Positions 57,970 to 64,000 of a stretch of DNA of 64,000 nt are shown here, piece after piece. Positions within the stretch are counted from its first letter, which is position 1. The number at the start of each line of letters is the position of its first letter. The notes under the pieces were generated by a model. It ran no database searches and had not been told where the DNA came from. It was given only the letters and a program-made list of their open reading frames with translations. The DNA comes from JBMDXB01 sp048594975 (GTDB lineage Bacteria > Acidobacteriota > Vicinamibacteria > Vicinamibacterales > 2-12-FULL-66-21). The stretch lies in contig JBMDXQ010000006.1 of assembly GCA_048594975.1 (NCBI GenBank), positions 163,154 to 227,153 on the forward strand, in the 5' to 3' direction. The position numbers and the translations under genes are program-made.

Positions 57970-59198
57970 GGTACGCGATCGTCACCTTCGGCTGCCGCGT
58001 CAACCAGGCGGACTCGCTCCGGCTCGAAGAGGAGCTGCGCGCGCGTGGCGGCGTGGAGTCGGCGCCAGGCGACGCGGACCTCGTCATCGTCAACACCTGC
58101 TCGGTGACGGCCGCTGCCGACCAGGGCGCGCGTCAGACGATTCGCCGTATCGCCCGCGAGAACCCGTCGGCCCGGATTGTCGCGACCGGTTGCTACGCCA
58201 CCCGGGAGCCGCACGAGGTGTCGAGTCTTCCCGGCGTGATCCGCATCGTGCCGAACGACGCGAAGCTCGACACCGTCGACCAGCTGACGCGGGCGGGAAT
58301 GCTCTCCACGGCCGAGCGGTTTGGCGGAGGAGACGGCGCCTGCGGCGCGCCGATCGAGCCGGGGGTTGCCGGCCGCACCGTCTTCACGCTGCGCGTGCAG
58401 ACCGGCTGCGGCGAGCGGTGCTCCTACTGCATCATCCCGTCGACACGCGGGCGGCCGCGCAGCGTGCCGCCCGGGGAGGTCCTGCGCGAGGCGACGCGGG
58501 TCGCGGACGCCGGGTTCAAGGAGATCGCGCTCACTGGCGTGCACCTCGGCTCCTACGGGCGGGACCTGGCCGCGCCGTCGTCGCTGCTGGACCTGCTGCG
58601 TGCGCTCGCCGCGCTGCCGCTCGACGTGACGTTCCGCATCAGCTCGCTCGAGCCGATGGACTGCGCGAGCGAGATCGTCGACCTGGTCGCCGGATCCGGC
58701 CGCTTCGCGCCGCATTTCCACCTGCCGCTGCAGCACGCGAGCGATCGGATCCTGGCGCTCATGCAGCGGCCCTACACCTGTGACGACTACCACCGGCTCG
58801 TCGCCGGCATCGCCGCCTCTCTCCCGCACGCGTCCATTGGCTCGGACATCATCGTCGGCTTTCCGGGCGAAACGGAGGAGGACTTCCGCCGCACCCTCGA
58901 CTACCTGTCGCGCTCGCCGCTGTCGCACCTGCACGTATTCCCGTATTCCGATCGCCCGGGCACAGCCGCCGCCGCGCTGCCTGGCAAGGTCCCTGGCGCG
59001 ACCATCCGCACCCGCGCGGCGGTGGTTCGCGCGATCGGCGCGGAACTGTCCCGCGCGTTCCGTTACCGCCAGAAGGGAACAGTCCGCCCCGGCCTCACCC
59101 TCGAAGACGGCACGCTCGTCATGACGGACAACTATCTGAAGGTCCGACTCCCGCCCGGAAGGCGACGCAACGAGCGGGTCATGGTGCAAATCGATTGA
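57966..59198 (+). CDS. mtaB: tRNA methylthiotransferase, MtaB type
   Basis: 410 aa radical-SAM enzyme that adds a methylthio group to tRNA A37 (threonylcarbamoyladenosine). The N-terminal UPF0004 domain has VTFGCRVNQADS and VNTCSVTAAADQGAR, which with ATGCYA supply the second Fe-S cluster cysteines. The radical-SAM domain has GCGERCSYCIIP (CxxxCxxC). A TRAM-like C-terminus follows (about 345-410). VNTCSVTA and CRVNQ favour MtaB over MiaB. ATG 57966 overlaps the upstream stop (ATGA). Confidence 0.9.
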   Translation: MRYAIVTFGCRVNQADSLRLEEELRARGGVESAPGDADLVIVNTCSVTAAADQGARQTIRRIARENPSARIVATGCYATREPHEVSSLPGVIRIVPNDAKLDTVDQLTRAGMLSTAERFGGGDGACGAPIEPGVAGRTVFTLRVQTGCGERCSYCIIPSTRGRPRSVPPGEVLREATRVADAGFKEIALTGVHLGSYGRDLAAPSSLLDLLRALAALPLDVTFRISSLEPMDCASEIVDLVAGSGRFAPHFHLPLQHASDRILALMQRPYTCDDYHRLVAGIAASLPHASIGSDIIVGFPGETEEDFRRTLDYLSRSPLSHLHVFPYSDRPGTAAAALPGKVPGATIRTRAAVVRAIGAELSRAFRYRQKGTVRPGLTLEDGTLVMTDNYLKVRLPPGRRRNERVMVQID

Positions 59199-59233
59199 TT
59201 GTGGATCGCCGATTGTCGTTGCGCGACGCGCGA

Positions 59234-59310
59234 CTTCGACCCTGAACCTGACGTTGACTCTGACCCTCTTGCCCTGACTCTGATTAGCGACTAGCGACTG
59301 TCGACTGCTC
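59234..59310. repeat. Heptad repeat array running into the rlmN 3' end
   Basis: Reading the minus strand from 59310: GAGCAGT, CGACAGT, CGCTAGT, CGCTAAT, CAGAGTC, AGGGCAA, GAGGGTC, AGAGTCA. The array encodes the last residues and stop of rlmN (STVASR) and fills the gap to mtaB. Confidence 0.7.
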
Positions 59311-60387
59311 CATGAGCAGCGCCAACCTCCTGCCGGGTGAGAGTGAGCGTGAGCGCTCGGTGATGAGCTGCCCGCACGCGGCGCGGATGTCGCGGCCGCG
59401 CGACTTCCGCACCGAGACCGTGACGCCGCGCCCGGCGAGGATCCGGGCGAACTGGTTCACCCGGTCGGCGGAGGGCCGTTTGAAGGGAATGCCCGCCGCT
59501 TCGTTCAGGGGCAGCAGGTTGACTTTCGCGCGGATGCCGTGGAGCAGCCGGACGAGGCGCCGGGCGTCCTCCGGCGTGTCGTTCACCTGCTCGAGCAACA
59601 CGTACTCGAAGGTGATGCGCGCACGCCGCTTTACCGGGAACTTGCGGCAGGCGTCGAGCAGCTCCTTCAGACCGTACTTGCGGTTGATGGGCACCAGCAT
59701 GTCCCGCTGCTCCTCGGTCGTGGAATGCAGTGAGATCGCCAGGTTGGGCATGAACGGTTCGGTTGCCAGGCGCTCGAGCGCCGGGAGAACGCCCACCGTG
59801 GAGAGCGTGACGCGCCGCGGCGACACCGCCATCCCGTGTTCCTCGCCGAGGATTCGCACCGCCTTCATCGTCTCGTCGTAGTTGTGCAGGGGCTCGCCCA
59901 TCCCCATCAGGACGATGTTGAAGCGCGCGTCGAGCAGGCGGAGCTCGCGCGCGAGCACCCGCACCTGGCCGACGATCTCGCCGGCCGTGAGGTTGCGGTC
60001 GATGCCCATCCTGCCGGTCAGGCAGAAGCCGCACTTCATCGCGCAGCCGACCTGCGTCGACAGGCAGAACGTGTGCCCCGGCGTGTCGGGAATGTAGACC
60101 GACTCGATCTGGCGGCCGTCGCTCAGGCGCAGCAGGAACTTGACCGTGCCGTCGGCGGACTGTTCACGGCGGACTGCCTCAGGCGTGGTGATGCAGAAAG
60201 CGCGATCGAGCTGCGCACGCAGGTCGCGTCCCAGGTCGCTCATCGACGCGAAGTCGGTGACGCCGCGGCGGTATACCCACTGGAAGATTTGTCGGGCGTG
60301 GAAGCGGGGATGTCCGATCTCCTCGAGCGCGCGCTCCAGCGCGGGGAGCGCGGTCTCGGCGATATCGGTTCGGACGGTGCTCAACAT
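59284..60387 (-). CDS. rlmN: 23S rRNA (adenine2503-C2)-methyltransferase
   Basis: 367 aa radical-SAM methyltransferase acting on 23S rRNA A2503 and tRNA A37. The Fe-S cluster motif is CAMKCGFC (C115, C119, C122), preceded by HTFCLSTQVG. The methyl-carrying cysteine is in IRAACGQL near the C-terminus, and GMGEPLHNY and LAISLHSTTEEQR are typical. The last residues come from a heptad array. A TACAAT -10 box lies 31 nt upstream of the ATG on the minus strand. It converges on mtaB, another radical-SAM RNA modifier. Confidence 0.95.
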   Translation of the reverse strand: MLSTVRTDIAETALPALERALEEIGHPRFHARQIFQWVYRRGVTDFASMSDLGRDLRAQLDRAFCITTPEAVRREQSADGTVKFLLRLSDGRQIESVYIPDTPGHTFCLSTQVGCAMKCGFCLTGRMGIDRNLTAGEIVGQVRVLARELRLLDARFNIVLMGMGEPLHNYDETMKAVRILGEEHGMAVSPRRVTLSTVGVLPALERLATEPFMPNLAISLHSTTEEQRDMLVPINRKYGLKELLDACRKFPVKRRARITFEYVLLEQVNDTPEDARRLVRLLHGIRAKVNLLPLNEAAGIPFKRPSADRVNQFARILAGRGVTVSVRKSRGRDIRAACGQLITERSRSLSPGRRLALLMEQSTVASR

Positions 60388-60491
60388 GGCCGTGGTCGCG
60401 CGACAGGACGAACGATAATTGTACTACGCGGGTTCCGCCCGGGCCCCTGCAGGCGCCCGCATGGACCGTGTCGGCCGATCGGGCGAGCGCC

Positions 60492-60520
60492 TTGAACTGC
60501 CGGGCCCGGCGTGGTATCAT
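60492..60520 (+). promoter_or_regulatory. Sigma-70-type promoter of the M16 peptidase gene
   Basis: TTGAAC (60492-60497), a 17-bp spacer and TGG-extended TATCAT (60515-60520) give a leader of about 120 nt before the GTG at 60645. The leader contains GC-rich potential stems but no recognisable riboswitch. Confidence 0.7.
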
Positions 60521-60644
60521 CGGCCACTCAGGCAGCTCTGGTAATTCCTTCATTAGCAACCATTTGCGGCGACGTGCCGCACGGCCGCGACTCGGGCGGG
60601 TAAGCGACCGGCGGACGGCTGGGCCGGGCACGGGAGGCCGCAGG

Positions 60645-61925
60645 GTGAGCGAAGACCCACAGCGGATGGTCGTCAGGGACGTGTTGGACAACGGCCTTCG
60701 TCTGATCACCGAGTCGATGCCCCAGGTGCGCTCGGTGACCATCGGCGTCTGGCTGATGCGCGGGTCGCGTCACGAGAACGACGACTGCAGCGGCATCGCG
60801 CATTTCGTCGAGCACATGCTCTTCAAGGGTACCGACACTCGCACCGCCGAGGACATCGCGCAGGCGATCGACTCCATCGGCGGCCAGCTCGACGCGTTCA
60901 CGGCGAAGGAGTACGCGAGCTACTACATCAAGGTGCTCGACGAGCACCTGCCGCTGGCCGTGGACCTGCTGTCCGATATCATCCTGCACCCGGCCTTTCC
61001 GGTCGACGAGGTCGAGCGCGAGAAGAAGGTGATCCTCGAGGAAATCAAGATGGTCGAGGACACCCCCGACGATCTCGTGCACGAGCTCTTCACCCAGCAC
61101 TTCTGGGAAGGGCACCCGCTCGGCCGCCCGATTCTCGGCACGAAGGAGACCGTCGAGAGCTTTACCGCCGACACGCTGCGCGAGTACTTCCGGGGCGCCT
61201 ACGTGGCGCCGAACATGATCATTTCGGCGGCGGGAAACCTCGAGCACGTGTGCGTTCGCGACCTGGTCGCACGGGCGTTCGGCGCGCTGTCTCGCGACGG
61301 CGACCCGATCCGGGCGGATGCCCCGCGCGTGGTGCCGCAGGTGGTCACCCGCACCAAGGACCTCGAACAGAGCCACCTGTGCCTCGGGACGAACAGCTAT
61401 CCACAGAGCCACCGTGATCGCTACGTCAGCTACATCCTGAACACCGTGCTCGGGGGGTCGATGAGCTCCCGGCTGTTCCAGAACGTACGCGAGAAGCGGG
61501 GACTGGCCTACGCGGTGTTCAGCGGGCTGAGCGCGTATCGCGACGCCGGCAACATCACCATCTACGCCGGCTGCGCCAATGACGCGGTCGGCCAAGTCGT
61601 CGATCTCTGCGTCGAGGAACTGCGCGGGCTGAAGCGCGCGCCGGTACCGGAACCGGAGCTGCGCCGGGCCAAGGACCACTTGAAGGGCAGCCTCATGCTC
61701 AGCCTGGAGAACACCGCCAGCCGCATGTCGCACCTCGCCCGCCAGGAAATCTACTTCGATCGGCATTTCGGGCTGGACGAGACGCTGGCCGGCGTCGAGC
61801 GCGTGACCGCCGACGATGTGCAGCGGGTGGCCGCCGATCTGTTCGCCAATGGATCGCTGGCCGCGACACTGCTCGGCCCGCGGGTCCCCGAGCTCACGCC
61901 CGATAGGCTGGACCTGGGACACTGA
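60645..61925 (+). CDS. M16-family zinc metallopeptidase (processing-peptidase-like)
   Basis: 426 aa from GTG 60645, chosen because GGGAGG lies 7 nt upstream and the family begins near VVRDVLDNGLRLI. The inverted zinc motif HFVEH (H53-E56-H57) is present, with the distal Glu near 130 and the R/Y substrate-binding pair in REKRGLAYAV. This is the one-chain bacterial form related to mitochondrial processing peptidase beta. It degrades or trims peptides, perhaps at the envelope, though no signal peptide is seen. Its stop lies inside a heptad array. Confidence 0.93.
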   Translation: MSEDPQRMVVRDVLDNGLRLITESMPQVRSVTIGVWLMRGSRHENDDCSGIAHFVEHMLFKGTDTRTAEDIAQAIDSIGGQLDAFTAKEYASYYIKVLDEHLPLAVDLLSDIILHPAFPVDEVEREKKVILEEIKMVEDTPDDLVHELFTQHFWEGHPLGRPILGTKETVESFTADTLREYFRGAYVAPNMIISAAGNLEHVCVRDLVARAFGALSRDGDPIRADAPRVVPQVVTRTKDLEQSHLCLGTNSYPQSHRDRYVSYILNTVLGGSMSSRLFQNVREKRGLAYAVFSGLSAYRDAGNITIYAGCANDAVGQVVDLCVEELRGLKRAPVPEPELRRAKDHLKGSLMLSLENTASRMSHLARQEIYFDRHFGLDETLAGVERVTADDVQRVAADLFANGSLAATLLGPRVPELTPDRLDLGH

Positions 61926-62075
61926 GAACGACGAAGTAAGAACTGAGAACAGGGCACACAGTCACTACAACGATGAACTCCGACGGAAGAGAAGGGCTCG
62001 GTGCTGCAGCGATGATTCTGCGTGCTCAGCGCTGCACTCTCACTTCCGCGTTCGTGCTTCATAGTTCTTCGTTTC
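61921..62075. repeat. Heptad repeat array pair between peptidase and purB
   Basis: Left array: ACTGAGA, ACGACGA, AGTAAGA, ACTGAGA, ACAGGGC (61921-61955), starting within the peptidase stop. Right array, inverse in sense: CTTCCGC, GTTCGTG, CTTCATA, GTTCTTC, GTTTCGA (from 62043), ending at the purB ATG. The 90 bp between hold no gene but include TGCTCAGCGCTG, also found at 24095. purB therefore has no Shine-Dalgarno site of its own. Confidence 0.75.
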
Positions 62076-62076
62076 G

Positions 62077-63402
<1,326 letters not shown>

Positions 63403-63448
63403 GGGCAGCACAGCGGACGGCCCGATGGCGGCCGGAGATCGGAGAGGG

Positions 63449-63688
63449 ATGAAAGCCAGGGTGTTCGTGACGTTGAAGCCGTCGGTGTTCGACCCGCAGG
63501 GGCAGACCATCGCCGACGCGCTCCATTCGATGGGTTACCGGGGCATCGGGGACGTCCGCCAGGGGAAGTACTTCGAGCTGGAGCTGCAGGCGAAGTCCGC
63601 CGACCAGGCGCGGGCGCTGGCCTCCGAAGTTGCCGACCGGCTGCTGGCGAACCCGGTGATCGAAAGCTATCGCGTCGAAGTTGACTGA
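63449..63688 (+). CDS. purS: Phosphoribosylformylglycinamidine synthase subunit PurS
   Basis: 79 aa. MKARVFVTLKPSVFDPQG and the core YRGIGDVRQGKYFELEL are characteristic. PurS bridges PurQ (glutaminase) and PurL in the three-subunit FGAM synthase. GGAGAGGG precedes the ATG. purQ and purL would be expected next but are not present before the sequence ends in repeats. It forms an operon with purB. Confidence 0.94.
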   Translation: MKARVFVTLKPSVFDPQGQTIADALHSMGYRGIGDVRQGKYFELELQAKSADQARALASEVADRLLANPVIESYRVEVD

Positions 63689-63720
63689 GGTGCACAGCGG
63701 GGTCCAGGTTGTTTGTTCGA

Positions 63721-63930
63721 ATCACCGGCCCGAGCGGAAATGAGGGCTGGCCGGCGGCGGGCTCCGGATCTCGCCGTCGTGCGTGGAGACGAATGAGCGG
63801 TCCTCTCGAATCACCGGTCCGAGCGGAAGCGAGGGCTGGCCGGCGGCGGGCTCCGGATCTCGCCGTCGTGCGTGGAGACGAATGAGCGGTCCTCTCGAAT
63901 CACCGGCCCGAGCGGAAGCGAGGGCTGGCC
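63721..63930. repeat. 89-bp tandem repeat, about 2.4 copies
   Basis: Units begin ATCACCGG at 63721, 63810 and 63899, exactly 89 bp apart. Copies differ at a few positions (AATGAG/AGCGAG, GGCCC/GGTCC). The third copy breaks off at the homopolymer run. No gene is seen in the 312 bp after purS. Repeats may be genuine or an assembly echo at the contig end. Confidence 0.85.
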
Positions 63931-64000
63931 GGGGGGGGGGGGGGGGGCCCCCCCCCCCCAAAACAAAAATAAATTGGGGGGGGGGGGGTTTTACGGCGCC
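63931..64000. other. Probable sequencing or assembly artefact at contig end
   Basis: Long G, C and G homopolymers alternate with an A/T-rich scrap (AAAACAAAAATAAATT). Composition and structure are unlike the rest of the window, and they interrupt an otherwise regular tandem repeat. Confidence 0.8.

Noticed and set aside
60521..60644. Riboswitch in the long leader of the M16 peptidase gene
   Set aside because: GC-rich stems can be drawn, but none matches a riboswitch consensus I know.
63708..63735. A tRNA-like TTCGAATC T-loop word in the terminal repeat
   Set aside because: No acceptor, D-arm or anticodon stem can be formed around it, and the word recurs only because the 89-bp unit is repeated.
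63721..63930. CRISPR array
   Set aside because: The whole 89-bp unit is repeated nearly identically with no variable spacers and there are no cas genes.

Overview
The window is GC-rich, densely packed bacterial chromosome, most likely from an Acidobacteriota member (Vicinamibacteria-like). The lineage call is inference from gene families: an orphan MacB/FtsX-type permease of the kind duplicated in acidobacteria, a VWA protein of the acidobacterial VWFA-related type, TonB-dependent receptors with carboxypeptidase-regulatory-like domains, and many GTG starts. There are no rRNA or tRNA genes, prophage, CRISPR array or intact insertion sequence. The right end (from about 63.9 kb) looks like a contig edge with artefactual homopolymers. 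The left end cuts a TonB-dependent receptor.

Layout. 0-7.8 kb: partial TonB-dependent receptor, pcnB, a TPR protein, polA and a lipoprotein. 7.8-13.3 kb: BON-domain protein, ZIP metal transporter, then an operon of an HTH-TonB fusion, a membrane FxLYD-like protein and a VWA protein, followed by an SDR. 13.4-17.8 kb: methyltransferase, myo-inositol-phosphate synthase, a Cys-cluster membrane protein, acetyl-CoA synthetase. 18.1-24.1 kb: a PilB/GspE ATPase with an extra C-terminal zinc ribbon coupled to a J-domain protein, then a MacB-type ATPase facing an orphan permease. 24.2-27.8 kb: oppF, oppD and the methylmalonyl-CoA mutase catalytic subunit as one overlapping block. 27.9-34.8 kb: a small protein with a well-defined promoter and terminator, a membrane glycosyltransferase, gpmI, eno, glgC and a cyclase-family hydrolase. 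35-41.6 kb: a plug-less outer-membrane barrel, then a PDZ-containing histidine kinase with an NtrC-type sigma-54 regulator. 41.6-50.4 kb: a surface-glycan block with four glycosyltransferases in A-B-B'-A' order, a coiled-coil/Arg-rich protein, a DUF362 protein, a UbiA-type prenyl-phosphate transferase and a STAS protein. 50.5-55.5 kb: RND efflux pump and adaptor, zinc-ribbon protein and rpsU. 55.7-63.7 kb: purD, purE, a YfhO-tail fragment, mtaB, rlmN, an M16 peptidase, purB and purS.

The most unusual features are these. (1) Degenerate heptanucleotide repeat arrays, often in inverted pairs, recur at eight intergenic places, each overlapping or lying within about 20 bp of a stop codon. They resemble in principle the heptameric STRR repeats of cyanobacteria. 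(2) A 101-bp palindromic REP/MITE-like element lies at 47.7 kb. (3) DNA polymerase I has lost the Exo I DxE pair and carries Tyr at the O-helix position that governs dideoxynucleotide discrimination. (4) Several genes have TGn-extended -10 boxes only 7-10 nt before the start codon, suggesting leaderless mRNAs. (5) Two uncommon architectures occur: HTH-TonB and GspE-zinc-ribbon.
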